Part shown: in pieces, positions 1 through 8,463 of the stretch
How positions within the stretch are numbered: position 1 is the stretch's first letter
Layout: each line of letters starts with the position of its first letter
Origin: VBDM01 sp049802235
GTDB lineage: Bacteria > Pseudomonadota > Gammaproteobacteria > Burkholderiales > SG8-39
DNA length: 64,000 nt
Reading direction: 5' to 3'
NCBI GenBank assembly: GCA_049802235.1
Contig: JBARMB010000048.1
Span: forward strand, 1-64,000
Program-made: the position numbers and the translations under genes
Notes under the pieces: model-generated
The model's input: only the letters and a program-made list of their open reading frames with translations
What the model was told of the DNA's origin: nothing
Database searches by the model: none

Positions 1-67
1 CCCGGGCCTCGCGGCGCGCAGCGGCGAGCAAGGCCGCTTCCTTCGCTGACAGCTTCTCTTTTTCCAT
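1..67 (-). CDS. N-terminus of an unrecognised gene, cut by window edge
   Basis: An ATG at 67 opens a reading frame of 22 codons that runs off the left edge, beginning MEKEKLSAKEAALLAAARRE. It starts 3 bases after the rng stop codon on the same strand, so it could be the next gene of that operon, translationally coupled to rng. The visible part is a charged, alanine-rich helix with no diagnostic motif, and I do not recognise it. Confidence 0.4.
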   Translation of the reverse strand, partial: MEKEKLSAKEAALLAAARREAR

Positions 68-70
68 GTG

Positions 71-1537
71 TTACATGAGAATGATGTCGAACTGCTCCTG
101 GGTGTAGCTGGTTTCGACCTGCATCGACACCGGCTTGGCGATGAAATCCCCCAGCATCGCCAGCCCCTGCGACTCCTCCTCGAGGAACAGGTCGATCACC
201 GACTGCGAGGCGAGGATGCGGAACTCGCGCGCGTCGAACTGGCGCGCCTCGCGCAGGATTTCGCGCAGCACCTCGTAGCACACCGTGCGCGCGGTCTTCA
301 CCGCGCCGCGCCCGCCGCAGGTGGCGCAGGGCTCGCACAGAACATGTTCGAGGGACTCGCGCGTGCGCTTGCGCGTCATTTCCAGAAGCCCGAGGCCGGT
401 GAATCCGTTCACCGTCATCCGGGTGCGGTCGCGCGCGAGCGCCTTGTTGAACTCCGCCAGCACCGCGGCGCGGTGCCCGGCGTTTTCCATGTCGATGAAG
501 TCGATGATGATGATGCCGCCGAGGTTGCGCAGGCGCAGTTGGCGCGCGATCACCTGCGCCGCCTCGAGGTTGGTCTTGAAGATGGTGTCGTCGAAATTGC
601 GCAGTCCGACAAAGCCGCCGGTATTGACGTCGACGGTGGTCATCGCCTCGGTCTGATCGACGATGAGGTAGCCGCCCGATTTGAGCTCGACGCGCCGCGC
701 CAGCGCCCGCTCGATCTCCTCCTCGACGTTGTGCAGGTCGAACAGCGGCCGCTCGCCCGTGTAGTGCTCGAGCTTCGCCAGCACGTTCGGCGTGTACTCG
801 CCCGCGAAGGACTGCAGCTTGTGGAAGTTCTCGCGCGAGTCGATGACGATGCGCCCGGTATTCTCGCCGGCGAAGTCGCGTAGCACGCGCTGGGCGAGCG
901 ACAGGTCCTGGTGGAGCAGCGTCGGCGCGGGGGAAGTGAACGCGCGTCCGCGGATGTCGTGCCAGAGCTTTCTCAGGTAGCCGATGTCATTCAGCAGCTC
1001 GGCGTCGGTCGCGGTCTCGGCGACGGTGCGGATGATGAAACCGCCGGTTTCGCCGGCCGGGAGCAATTGCTGCAATTTGTCGCGCAGCAGCTGGCGCTCG
1101 GTCTCGTCCTCGATCCGCTGCGAGATGCCGATGTGGGGATCCTGCGGCAGATACACGACCAGCCGCCCGGCGATGGAGATCTGCGTGGAAAGGCGCGCGC
1201 CCTTGGTGCCGATGGGGTCCTTGACCACCTGCACCAGCAGCGGCTGGCCCTCGGAGAGGATTTTCTCGATCGGCTTGCCGCTGGCGCCGCTCGCTTGCGC
1301 GTTCTGGCGCTCCTCCCAGATATCGGCGACGTGCAGGAAGGCGGCGCGCTCCAGGCCGATTTCGATGAACGCCGACTGCATCCCGGGGAGCACGCGCGCC
1401 ACCTTGCCGACGTAGATGTTGCCCACCAGGCCGCGGCCGTGCGCGCGTTCGATGTGCAGTTCCTGCGGGACGCCCGCCTGCATCACGGCGACGCGGGTCT
1501 CCTGCGGCGTGCAGTTGATGAGGATGTCTTCGGTCAT
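71..1537 (-). CDS. rng: Ribonuclease G
   Basis: Endoribonuclease of the RNase E/G family, known for 5'-end maturation of 16S rRNA and for mRNA decay in the cytoplasm. The 488-residue length matches RNase G and not the much longer RNase E. An S1-type RNA-binding segment covers roughly residues 35-120 (NIYVGKVARVLPGMQSAF). The catalytic core carries the two metal-binding aspartates in TVDVNTGGFVG and IIIIDFIDMEN. The zinc-link cysteines are in CEPCATCGGRG. The ATG overlaps the maf stop codon (ATGA), so it is the last complete gene of the rlmH-maf-rng series. Function is certain at family level; RNase G rather than a short RNase E is inferred from length. Confidence 0.96.
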   Translation of the reverse strand: MTEDILINCTPQETRVAVMQAGVPQELHIERAHGRGLVGNIYVGKVARVLPGMQSAFIEIGLERAAFLHVADIWEERQNAQASGASGKPIEKILSEGQPLLVQVVKDPIGTKGARLSTQISIAGRLVVYLPQDPHIGISQRIEDETERQLLRDKLQQLLPAGETGGFIIRTVAETATDAELLNDIGYLRKLWHDIRGRAFTSPAPTLLHQDLSLAQRVLRDFAGENTGRIVIDSRENFHKLQSFAGEYTPNVLAKLEHYTGERPLFDLHNVEEEIERALARRVELKSGGYLIVDQTEAMTTVDVNTGGFVGLRNFDDTIFKTNLEAAQVIARQLRLRNLGGIIIIDFIDMENAGHRAAVLAEFNKALARDRTRMTVNGFTGLGLLEMTRKRTRESLEHVLCEPCATCGGRGAVKTARTVCYEVLREILREARQFDAREFRILASQSVIDLFLEEESQGLAMLGDFIAKPVSMQVETSYTQEQFDIILM

Positions 1538-2148
1538 GACCGGATTCGCTCGATCAGATGCGCCGTCTCGTACAGCGGCAGCCCCATGACCCCGGAATAG
1601 CTGCCGTGCAGCTCGGTCACGAACGCCCCGGCGCGCCCCTGGATCGCGTACGCGCCGGCCTTGTCCATCGGCTCGCCGCTGTCGATGTAGGCAAGGATAT
1701 CCGCATCGGCGAGCGCGCGCAGGCGCACCCGGCTCTCGCTGAGGAGAAGCTCGAAGCGCTGGTCGAATTTTACCGCCACCGCGGTGAGCACGCGGTGCTC
1801 GCGCCCGGAGAGCAGGCGCAGCATGCGCGCCGCGTCGGTGTGGTCGGCGGGCTTGCCGAGAATCACGTCATCGACGCACACGACCGTGTCCGCAGCCAAA
1901 ACCGGCAATTTGCGCAATTGGCGCTGCACGATCCGTTCCCAGCCGACGTCCGCCTTGGCGCGGCAGACGCGGCAGACGTAATCGCCGGGCGATTCGCGCG
2001 CCAGCGGCGACTCGTCCACGTCGGTGCCGCGCGCCGGGTGCTCGCGCAGCACCAGCATCTCGAAGGCGATGCCGATCTGCTTCAGCAGCTCGCGCCGGCG
2101 CGGGCTGCGCGAGGCGAGGTAGATTTTCGTTCCCGCCGGAATCGCCAT
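1534..2148 (-). CDS. maf: Maf-like nucleotide pyrophosphatase
   Basis: Maf/HAM1-superfamily protein of 204 residues. The family hydrolyses non-canonical or modified nucleoside triphosphates and has been linked to septum formation. The signature loop ASRSPRRRELL is at the N-terminus, with the catalytic-site segment AADTVV and the following GKP motif near the middle. I chose the ATG at 2148 because it overlaps the rlmH TGA (ATGA). A GTG one codon upstream at 2151 is also possible. The gene is sandwiched between rlmH and rng with stop/start overlaps on both sides, indicating one transcript. The exact substrate (dTTP/UTP versus m7GTP) cannot be told from sequence alone. Confidence 0.93.
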   Translation of the reverse strand: MAIPAGTKIYLASRSPRRRELLKQIGIAFEMLVLREHPARGTDVDESPLARESPGDYVCRVCRAKADVGWERIVQRQLRKLPVLAADTVVCVDDVILGKPADHTDAARMLRLLSGREHRVLTAVAVKFDQRFELLLSESRVRLRALADADILAYIDSGEPMDKAGAYAIQGRAGAFVTELHGSYSGVMGLPLYETAHLIERIRS

Positions 2149-2618
2149 CACTCGCGGTGGTACGGGTGGTTGTGGAGGATCGACACGGCGCGGTAGAGCT
2201 GCTCGGCGAGCAGCACGCGCGCAAGGCCGTGCGGGAGCGTGAAGCCGGACAGGCGCAGCGTGAACTCCGCGCCGTTTTTCGTCTCGGGCGCGAGCCCGTC
2301 GGCGCCGCCGATGAGAAAGGCGGTGTCGCGGCCGTCCTGGCGTTGCCGATCGAGCCAGCGGGCGAATTGCGCCGTGGTGAATTCTCGCCCGCGCTCGTCG
2401 AGCGCCACGCGGCGGAAAGCGGCGGGAATCGCGCGCTCCATGCGCCCGGCTTCGGCGGCGAGCAGCTGTGCCACCGTCTTGCCGCTCGCCCGCGGCTCGG
2501 GGCGGACTTCGACCAGCTCGACCCGCAGGGCCCGGGGCATGCGCGTCGCGTATTCGGCAAAAGCCTCGTCCACCCAGCGGGGCATCTTGTTACCTACCGC
2601 TACGACGAGGAGCTTCAT
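2148..2618 (-). CDS. rlmH: 23S rRNA pseudouridine-1915 N3-methyltransferase
   Basis: SPOUT-class methyltransferase that modifies pseudouridine 1915 in helix 69 of 23S rRNA on assembled 70S ribosomes. The protein is 156 residues, the usual RlmH length. It begins MKLLVVAVGNKMP, has the SAM-binding loop FLIGGADGL and ends in the conserved LLAEQLYRA...HNHPYHR. An open frame continues far upstream of the ATG at 2618, but that extension is low-complexity and overlaps rsfS, so I start at MKLL. It lies 55 bases after rsfS and overlaps maf, the usual rsfS-rlmH pairing of ribosome-associated genes. Confidence 0.96.
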   Translation of the reverse strand: MKLLVVAVGNKMPRWVDEAFAEYATRMPRALRVELVEVRPEPRASGKTVAQLLAAEAGRMERAIPAAFRRVALDERGREFTTAQFARWLDRQRQDGRDTAFLIGGADGLAPETKNGAEFTLRLSGFTLPHGLARVLLAEQLYRAVSILHNHPYHRE

Positions 2619-2673
2619 CGGCACAGAACCTCTCAACGCCAATGGCGCCAAGGTAAGCGTGGTTGTGGAAAAC

Positions 2674-3090
2674 CTATTGGCGCTTCTTTGCGACCTTTGC
2701 GACCTTTGCAGCCTTCGCGACCTTCGCCTCCGCAATTGACTTTTCAGGAGCACGCCGCCGCCGCGGCTTGGGCTGGCCCCACAGCTCCTCCAGGTTGTAA
2801 TGCGAACGCACCACCGGCTGCATGATGTGAACCACGATGTCGCCCAGATCGACCAGCACCCATTCGCCGCTTTCCTCGCCTTCGCTTCCGTAGACGCGGA
2901 CTCCCGCCGCCTTCGCTTTTTCCTGGACGTTGCCGGCGAGCGCATTCACCTGGCGATTGGAATCGGCGCTGGCGATGATGACGCGATCGAACAGCGAAGT
3001 CAGGTGGGTGACGTCGAAGACCTTGATGTCGTGGCCCTTGATGTCCTCGAGCGCGGCGATGACCGCCTTCTGCAGTTTAAGTATGTTCAT
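2674..3090 (-). CDS. rsfS: Ribosomal silencing factor RsfS
   Basis: RsfS/Iojap family protein that binds ribosomal protein L14 and blocks 30S-50S joining under starvation. The 138 residues contain the family core, including KGHDIKVFDV, TSLFDRVIIASADSNRQV and GEWVLVDLGDIVVHIM. The last 25 residues are a lysine/alanine/valine tail (AKVAKAAKVAKVAKKRQ) encoded by short repeats, absent from many homologues, and probably disordered. The ATG overlaps the nadD stop by one base (ATGA), so the two are co-translated, a very common arrangement. Confidence 0.95.
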   Translation of the reverse strand: MNILKLQKAVIAALEDIKGHDIKVFDVTHLTSLFDRVIIASADSNRQVNALAGNVQEKAKAAGVRVYGSEGEESGEWVLVDLGDIVVHIMQPVVRSHYNLEELWGQPKPRRRRAPEKSIAEAKVAKAAKVAKVAKKRQ

Positions 3091-3752
3091 CAGGCCGTGG
3101 GGCTCTCTTTCGTATACAGGTCGTGCGTTTCAATGTAGTCGAGCACCGCAGCGGGCAGCAGATAGCGCGGGCTGCGGCGCTGGGCGAAATGCGCCCGGAT
3201 GGCGCTGGCGGAAATGTCGAGCGCCGTGGTGCCGTAAGTGACGACGCTGCCGGCCGGCTTCGCCAGCAGCACCTCGGGGGTGCCGGCGCGATGGCGCCAC
3301 TCGGTCGCGAGCGCGGCGGCCATCCCGCCGGGGGTGAGCGAGTGCCCGGGACGCTGCGCGACGAAGATGTGGGCGAGATCGAACAGGTCGCGCCAGCGCT
3401 GCCAGGCGGGAAGATCGCGGAAGGCGTCGGTGCCGAGCAGCAGCACGATCGAGCGTTCCCGGCCCAGGTCGCGGCGCAGCCGCTCGAGCGTTTCCACCGT
3501 ATAGCTGGGATCGGTCTGCCGGATCTCGGCCTCGTCGAGCTCGAACAGCGGATTGTCTTCGATCGCGAGGCGGACCATCTCGAGGCGGTGCGCCGCCGGT
3601 GCCATCGGCGCGCCGCGGTGCGAGGGCCGGCCGGCGGGAATCCAGCGCACGTGCTGCAGGCCCAGTATCTCGGCCGCTTCCTGCGCCAGGCGCAGGTGGC
3701 CGAAATGGACCGGGTCGAAGGTGCCGCCCATGACGCCGAGGGGGGCGTTCAT
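3090..3752 (-). CDS. nadD: Nicotinate-nucleotide adenylyltransferase
   Basis: Transfers AMP to nicotinate mononucleotide to make deamido-NAD in NAD biosynthesis. The 220-residue protein begins MNAPLGVMGGTFDPVHFGHL, which contains the nucleotidyltransferase HxGH motif. It ends with the second signature ISASAIR. The open frame extends far upstream inside proA sequence on another frame, so the start is set at the ATG at 3752, 47 bases after the proA stop. It is followed directly by rsfS, with an ATGA overlap. Confidence 0.95.
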   Translation of the reverse strand: MNAPLGVMGGTFDPVHFGHLRLAQEAAEILGLQHVRWIPAGRPSHRGAPMAPAAHRLEMVRLAIEDNPLFELDEAEIRQTDPSYTVETLERLRRDLGRERSIVLLLGTDAFRDLPAWQRWRDLFDLAHIFVAQRPGHSLTPGGMAAALATEWRHRAGTPEVLLAKPAGSVVTYGTTALDISASAIRAHFAQRRSPRYLLPAAVLDYIETHDLYTKESPTA

Positions 3753-3799
3753 CGACGCTGCGTAGCTTGCGGCAACAAGGATTCTCCGGTCTGCACGCG

Positions 3800-5068
3800 T
3801 CAGGTGCGAACCTGGCCGTTGCCGAACACCACGTATTTCTGCGAGGTGAGGCCTTCGAGGCCCACGGGGCCGCGCGCGTGCAGCTTGTCGGTCGAGATGC
3901 CGATCTCGGCGCCCAGGCCGTACTCGAAGCCGTCGGCGAAGCGCGTCGAGGCGTTCACCATCACCGAGCTGGAATCGACTTCGCGCAGGAAGCGCTGCGC
4001 GCGCGACTCGTCCTCGGTAACGATGGCGTCGGTGTGCTGCGAGCCGTATTTGGCGATGTGCTCGATCGCCTGATCGAGGTCTTTCACCACGCGCACGGCG
4101 AGAATCGGCGCGAGATATTCGGTGTACCAGTCTTCTTCGGTCGCCGGCTTCATCTGCGGCACGAGTTTCCGCGCCGGCTCGTCGCCGCGCAGCTCGACGC
4201 CCTTGTCGGCGTAGATTTTCGCCAGCCTGGGGAGCACCTTCGGCGCGATGGTTTCGGATACCAGCAGCGTCTCCATGGTGTTGCAGGTGCCGTAGCGCTG
4301 CGTCTTGGAGTTGTCGGCGATACGGATCGCCTTCTCGATGTCGGCACGGTCGTCGATGTAGACGTGACAGACGCCGTCGAGGTGCTTGATCATGGGAATG
4401 CGCGACTCGCGCATCACGCGCTCGACCAGGCCCTTGCCGCCGCGCGGCACGATGATGTCGACGTACTCGTGCATCGACAGCAGCTCGCCCACGGCGGCGC
4501 GGTCGGCGGTCTCGATCACCTGCACCGCCGTCTCGGGCAGGCCCGCGGCAGCGAGGCCCTCGCGCACGCAGGCCGCGATGGCCTGGTTGGAGCGCACCGA
4601 CTCCGAGCCGCCGCGCAGGATGCTGGCATTGCCCGACTTCAGGCACAGCGCCGCGGCATCCGCCGTCACGTTCGGGCGCGACTCGTAGATGATGCCGATC
4701 ACCCCGAGCGGCACGCGCATCCTGCCGACCTTGATGCCGGAGGGCTGCTCGCGCAGGTCGCTCACTTCGCCGACCGGATCGGGAAGCGCGGCGACCTGCT
4801 CCAGGCCGGCGGCCATGTCTTCGATGCTCCTCTGCGTCAAGCTGAGGCGATCGATGAAAGCCGCGTCCTCGCCCGCTGCGCGCGCGGCCTTGACATCCTC
4901 GGCGTTCGCCGCGAGCAGCTTCGCGGCGTTACGGCGCACCGCTGCCGCCATGGCGAGCAGGGCGCGGTTTTTCGTCTCCGTGTCGGCGCGCGCGAGCTCG
5001 CGCGCGGCGGCGCGGGCGCGCCGGCCGAGCTCGAGCATGTAGGACTTGATCTCCGCAGGGGCGTTCAT
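3800..5068 (-). CDS. proA: Gamma-glutamyl phosphate reductase
   Basis: NADPH-dependent reduction of gamma-glutamyl phosphate to glutamate semialdehyde, the second step of proline synthesis. At 422 residues it is full length. Landmarks include the aldehyde-dehydrogenase nucleotide-binding segment MRVPLGVIGIIYESRPNV and the catalytic cysteine in YGTCNTMETLLV. The C-terminal oligomerisation region ends in ARGPVGLEGLTSQKY. No proB kinase is in the window. It heads the proA-nadD-rsfS-rlmH-maf-rng run. In related genomes proA often follows holA directly, but here 1.8 kb with repeats intervenes. Confidence 0.97.
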   Translation of the reverse strand: MNAPAEIKSYMLELGRRARAAARELARADTETKNRALLAMAAAVRRNAAKLLAANAEDVKAARAAGEDAAFIDRLSLTQRSIEDMAAGLEQVAALPDPVGEVSDLREQPSGIKVGRMRVPLGVIGIIYESRPNVTADAAALCLKSGNASILRGGSESVRSNQAIAACVREGLAAAGLPETAVQVIETADRAAVGELLSMHEYVDIIVPRGGKGLVERVMRESRIPMIKHLDGVCHVYIDDRADIEKAIRIADNSKTQRYGTCNTMETLLVSETIAPKVLPRLAKIYADKGVELRGDEPARKLVPQMKPATEEDWYTEYLAPILAVRVVKDLDQAIEHIAKYGSQHTDAIVTEDESRAQRFLREVDSSSVMVNASTRFADGFEYGLGAEIGISTDKLHARGPVGLEGLTSQKYVVFGNGQVRT

Positions 5069-5097
5069 GGGTGAATTTTACGCTCACCCGGCGGGGG

Positions 5098-5222
5098 CCG
5101 TCATTCCCGCAGCCCCGTCATTCCCGCGAAAGCGCGCAGCCCCGTCATTCCCGCGAAAGCGGGAATCCAGCGACTTTTATTTATCGTTCCGAGACGAAAT
5201 TCAGCTTTCGTCTGACGGCGCG
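5098..5222. repeat. REP-like palindromic repeat, copy 1
   Basis: Three nested units of a CCGTCATTCCCGC motif. The third forms a perfect hairpin (ATTCCCGC, GAAA loop, GCGGGAAT at 5147-5166). Beyond the hairpin, about 55 further bases align without gaps, in inverted orientation, to sequence at 6720-6780, with roughly three quarters identity by eye. This makes it a longer element than a simple REP. Confidence 0.8.
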
Positions 5223-5272
5223 CGGTGTTTTTCCGCGCGCCCTCTCGAGCGCCGGCTTGGGCGGCAATCGGG

Positions 5273-5665
5273 CTACCTTGCCAGAAGCTGCCAGGCGAGG
5301 GTTGCCTGCGAGAAGAATCCGACCGCGAATGCGAGCGTGCGAACCCACGGCACCGCGAAGGTATACGCCAGCGGATGGACCACGCGAGCCCAGAAATACA
5401 CTGCACACGCGCCGGCGGTAGCACTGTTGGCGATTCCGGCGGCATGGGCCGCGAGCACCAGTGCGGCGAAAACCACCAGATTCTCGACGGCGTTGGCATG
5501 GGCCTTCATGAGACGCCTTGCCCAGGGCGACTGGGGCTTCGGATTCTCCGGGTAGCCGACGGTATCGGTCAGGCCCCAGACCGCGATCCTGTCGAGGATG
5601 TACGGAATCCACATCAAACCGGTCAAAGCGGTTACCAGGGTCAGGTACAGAAGTTCAGTTTTCAT
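5273..5665 (-). CDS. MAPEG-family membrane protein
   Basis: A 130-residue integral membrane protein with four predicted hydrophobic segments. It carries the MAPEG pattern: an N-terminal helix, then NPKPQSPWARRLMKAHANAVENL, whose central KAHANAVENL part is the family signature, then two C-terminal helices. MAPEG proteins include glutathione-dependent enzymes of eicosanoid metabolism, but the bacterial members are mostly uncharacterised and no activity can be assigned. A purine-rich AAAAGGAGGAATCA ribosome site precedes the ATG. It lies inside the block that separates holA from proA. Confidence 0.85.
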   Translation of the reverse strand: MKTELLYLTLVTALTGLMWIPYILDRIAVWGLTDTVGYPENPKPQSPWARRLMKAHANAVENLVVFAALVLAAHAAGIANSATAGACAVYFWARVVHPLAYTFAVPWVRTLAFAVGFFSQATLAWQLLAR

Positions 5666-6206
5666 TGATTCCTCCTTTTAGTTGCACGGGAAACGAAACA
5701 ACGAACGTGCCAGCTGACCGGCGCTTCGCGCCGCTACCGCAACGGCCAATCCTTCTTATGGTCGCAAGCCGCATGCGGTGTTGAATGGTACGCCGCTTGT
5801 GTGCCGTCCGGAGCAACGGCTTGTTGGCGCACGCTCGGCACACTGGAGCGGAGTGCCCCCTGAAAACACGTGAAGATGCCCATGGATAGGGCATCTTCAA
5901 AGGGTTGTTATATGCGTTGAGACGTCCTCGCGCGCCCTCGCGCGTGCGCTCGCGGTGCGCCACAGCTCAGCGATGCCCAAGCGGGCGACGCCATTATGGT
6001 GGCGCAGACTGGCCGCATGAATTCACTGCGATTCTTGCGGGGCGCTAACGTCCTGCGTATCAGCTGCGGGCGGAATGCCCGCGGTTCCATGATCTACGGA
6101 CCGCAATCCGGCCAGGCGAGGACAGCACCCGGCCCGGAGTACGCCGCGCCCGACAGCTGCATGTGCTGGTTAGGCGGCGGACCGCCGAGACCGGGCTGGC
6201 GCACGG
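5666..6206. other. 541-bp stretch without a convincing gene
   Basis: Only arginine-rich or low-quality frames are present, none with family resemblance or a good ribosome site. It holds several hairpins: CGGCGC/GCGCCG at 5719-5733; a perfect 11-bp stem TGAAGATGCCC/GGGCATCTTCA with a 7-base loop at 5871-5899; and GCGGGC/GCCCGC near 6066-6082. A loose attC-like pair (CGCTAAC at 6043, GTTAGGC at 6169) is also visible. The structure-rich, gene-poor character suits a small insertion or decayed cassette region. Confidence 0.6.
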
Positions 6207-6515
6207 CTAGCGAGCCCTGACCCAAGCGGCGCTTCCCGACAAGGCGGCGCCAATAGCAATGAGGATCAGGGCCGCGGGCTGCGACAGGGCGTTCAGCCAG
6301 TGAGGTCCGACGGCGTCAGTGATGAGCCAGGCGATGAAGAATGTGAATCCGGCCGTAACACAGAGCAGCCCAGCGCTGTCTAGATGGTAGCTCCGTACCT
6401 CTCGAGGGGAAGGATCGGCGGCCACTCGCACGCGCAACTGGCGCCTTAGCCTAAGGACGACCGTCCAAACGACGATCGCTATAGCGACATCGAGGAGGAT
6501 CGGAGTCCATCTCAT
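6207..6515 (-). CDS. Hypothetical small membrane protein
   Basis: A 102-residue frame with three hydrophobic segments: residues about 6-22, about 48-66 and about 78-97. A basic loop with many arginines lies after the first. The segment order and charge pattern look like a real inner-membrane protein. I do not recognise a family, and it has no partner gene beyond the nearby MAPEG gene. It lies in the repeat-bounded block between holA and proA. The start is the first ATG. Confidence 0.55.
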   Translation of the reverse strand: MRWTPILLDVAIAIVVWTVVLRLRRQLRVRVAADPSPREVRSYHLDSAGLLCVTAGFTFFIAWLITDAVGPHWLNALSQPAALILIAIGAALSGSAAWVRAR

Positions 6516-6866
6516 ACGCGTGGTCCCTCCCGCCGCTTAACCATCAATGGGTGGATGAAATGGTATTTATCACTTTTTTCGCGCTGCAGAAATGCCAACT
6601 ATCATACCCCCGCTTCGGTATAGAGGGCGTGCCTTGGGGCGGGAGCGGGTTGCATAGGGGGGCGCAGGGCTGCCCTTTTCTTTCGCCGCTTTCTTTTGGG
6701 CAAGCAAAAGAAAGCAACTCGCCGGAAGGCGAAATCTGAATTACCTCTTGGGACGATAATTGAACGTCGCTGGATTCCCGCTTTCGCGGGAATGACGGAG
6801 ACCCACCCCCTCCCTGGCCCTCTCCCTCGAGGGAGAGGGGAAGATACCGAAGGAATGACGAAACAA
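6516..6866. repeat. Non-coding stretch with inverted repeats, including REP-like copy 2
   Basis: No gene is seen in these 351 bases. A perfect 11-bp inverted repeat GCTTTCTTTTG/CAAAAGAAAGC with a 6-base loop lies at 6688-6715. At 6720-6798 is an inverted partner of the repeat at 5098-5222, including the hairpin ATTCCCGC-TTTC-GCGGGAAT at 6774-6793. A further inverted pair, CCCTCTCCCTCGAGGGAGAGGG, is centred near 6830. The two REP-like copies enclose the MAPEG and small-membrane-protein genes. Confidence 0.75.
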
Positions 6867-7874
6867 TCAGCTCGCGAATCTCAATCCGAGCTGCAAGAGC
6901 TCATCCCACGCATCGCCCTTGGCGACGCCCTTGATCACGCGATCGATCCGCGCCGCGTGCTCCAACGCGGCGAGCAGCGCATTGCGCGCGAGCTTCTTCG
7001 CTGCGCGGCCGATGAGCGATTGCCTGGCATCGCCCCAGACGCGCGCTGCGCGGCAGACCTCGGCCAGCGGGCGTCCGCTCGCCAGGCCATCCTGCACCCG
7101 GGCGATGGCGCGGATCTCCTCGGCGAGGATCCACAGCACGCGCGGCGGCGCTTCGCCCTCGCCGCGCAGGCCTTCGAGCATGCGCACGAGGCGCGCGCGA
7201 TCGCCGGCGAGCATCGCCTCGGCGAGCTTGAGGGCATCATAGCGGGCGACATTCAGCACCGCCTCGCGCACCGCGTCGAAGGCGAGCTCGCCCGGCGGCG
7301 CGAGCAGTGCCAGCTTCTGGATCTCCTGGTGCGCCGCGAGCAGGTTGCCCTCGACGCAATCGGCGATGAACTCCAGCGTCTGCCTGGCGGCCCTCTGTTT
7401 CTGGCGCGCGAGCCGCGCTGCGATCCACTCCGGCAGCTTGGCGCGCTCTACCGGCCAGACTTCGACCACGGTTCCCGCGCGCGCGAGCGCCGCGAACCAG
7501 GCCGCGGCCTGGTCCCGCTTCGCAAGCCGCGGCACAGTCACGAGCAGAAGCGTGTCGGGCGACAAATGGGCGCACTGCGCTTCGATCGCTGCGCCGCCGC
7601 CGGCGCCCGGCTTGCCGCCCGGGATGCGCAGCTCGATCAGTTTCTTGTCGCCGAACAGCGACATCGAGGCGCCGGCGGCGATGAACTCGCCCCAATTGAA
7701 GCTGCGCTCGGCGACGAGGACGACGCGCTCGGTGAACCCGGCGGCGCGGGCGCGCGCGCGGATGGCGTCGGCGGCTTCGAGCGCCAGCAGCGGTTCGTCG
7801 CCGTGGATGACGTACAACGGCGCGAGCGAGCGCGCCAGGTTCTGTTCGAGCTGCTCGGTGCGGAGGGAAGCCAA
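6867..7874 (-). CDS. holA: DNA polymerase III subunit delta
   Basis: The delta subunit of the clamp loader, which opens the beta sliding clamp. The 335-residue length is standard. The N-terminal RecA-like domain begins MASLRTEQLEQNLARSLAPL and has YVIHGDEPLLALEAADAIR, the family hallmark. The C-terminal collar domain carries LWILAEEIRAIARVQ. It is the third gene of a leuS-lptE-holA series, 86 bases behind lptE with a repeat element in the gap. Confidence 0.94.
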   Translation of the reverse strand: MASLRTEQLEQNLARSLAPLYVIHGDEPLLALEAADAIRARARAAGFTERVVLVAERSFNWGEFIAAGASMSLFGDKKLIELRIPGGKPGAGGGAAIEAQCAHLSPDTLLLVTVPRLAKRDQAAAWFAALARAGTVVEVWPVERAKLPEWIAARLARQKQRAARQTLEFIADCVEGNLLAAHQEIQKLALLAPPGELAFDAVREAVLNVARYDALKLAEAMLAGDRARLVRMLEGLRGEGEAPPRVLWILAEEIRAIARVQDGLASGRPLAEVCRAARVWGDARQSLIGRAAKKLARNALLAALEHAARIDRVIKGVAKGDAWDELLQLGLRFAS

Positions 7875-7878
7875 GGCC

Positions 7879-7950
7879 TAAACGCAAAAACGCAAGGGAC
7901 GCAAAGGCAGGAATCCTTTGCGTCCCTCGGCGTCCCTTGCATCCCTTGCG
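7879..7950. repeat. CGCAAAGG-family palindromic repeat
   Basis: Between lptE and holA. Contains a perfect 13-bp inverted repeat AGGGACGCAAAGG/CCTTTGCGTCCCT (7895-7927, 7-base loop) followed by further CGTCCCTTGC echoes. A relative of this element lies at 54760-54832. It could form a stem within the lptE-holA transcript. Confidence 0.75.
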
Positions 7951-7960
7951 TTCGGGTCTT

Positions 7961-8455
7961 TCACTCGACGCTCGGCTTCGCCGCCTTGGCTGCGGCGAGA
8001 CGGCGCAGGATCTGCTGCACCATGTCGGTCTGCATGTCGCGGTAGAGCAGGGCTTCCTCGGATTCCTTGGCGAGCACCTGGGCGTCGTTGAAGGAGATGT
8101 CGCGCGTCAGCAGGATTTCGCTGGTGGGCACGAACACCTGCCCCTTGGGATCGGTGACGCGAAAGCCGACGCGATAGCGCAACTGGTATTCCCGCACCTT
8201 TCCCGCGGTGTCGAACGACAGGATCAACTTTTCGCGCGCTTCCTGGGTGAAGCCGAGGATGGCCTCGGCCTCCTTGGCCTCGTTCACCAGCCGGGTCTTG
8301 CTCGCGGCGGCGAGATTGCGCTTGAGCTCGATGGCGAGCGGCGAGCCGGGCGGAACGTACAGGGTTTCAAACGGCAGCTGCGCCTGCCCGCGAAGCTGGA
8401 AGCCGCAGGCGGCGAGCAGCAGGCACAGCGCGGCGGCGAGAGCGGAGCGAATCAT
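7961..8455 (-). CDS. lptE: LPS-assembly lipoprotein LptE
   Basis: Outer-membrane lipoprotein that plugs the LptD barrel and delivers lipopolysaccharide to the cell surface. The start is set at MIRSALAAALCLLLAACGF. This gives a lipoprotein signal peptide with lipobox LAAC, so Cys18 would be lipidated. The open frame extends 22 codons further, but that extension is made of repeat DNA. The mature part is about 147 residues with the family pattern GFQLRG near its N-terminus. It lies between leuS and holA, the usual proteobacterial order. Confidence 0.92.
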   Translation of the reverse strand: MIRSALAAALCLLLAACGFQLRGQAQLPFETLYVPPGSPLAIELKRNLAAASKTRLVNEAKEAEAILGFTQEAREKLILSFDTAGKVREYQLRYRVGFRVTDPKGQVFVPTSEILLTRDISFNDAQVLAKESEEALLYRDMQTDMVQQILRRLAAAKAAKPSVE

Positions 8456-8463
8456 GGGTGCAT

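Noticed and set aside
5655..5963. 102-codon frame upstream of the MAPEG gene on the minus strand
   Set aside because: Arginine-rich, no ribosome site, and its end overlaps the MAPEG start in another frame; reads like non-coding DNA.
6043..6175. Possible integron attC site (CGCTAAC ... GTTAGGC with an internal hairpin)
   Set aside because: The right core fits GTTRRRY, but the left core begins with C where a purine is expected. The inner arms pair poorly and no integrase gene is in the window. A covariance search for attC would be needed to reopen this.
5996..6220. 74-codon frame on the plus strand between the MAPEG and small membrane protein genes
   Set aside because: Gly/Pro/Arg-rich with no ribosome site or hydrophobic pattern, and it spans a strong hairpin.
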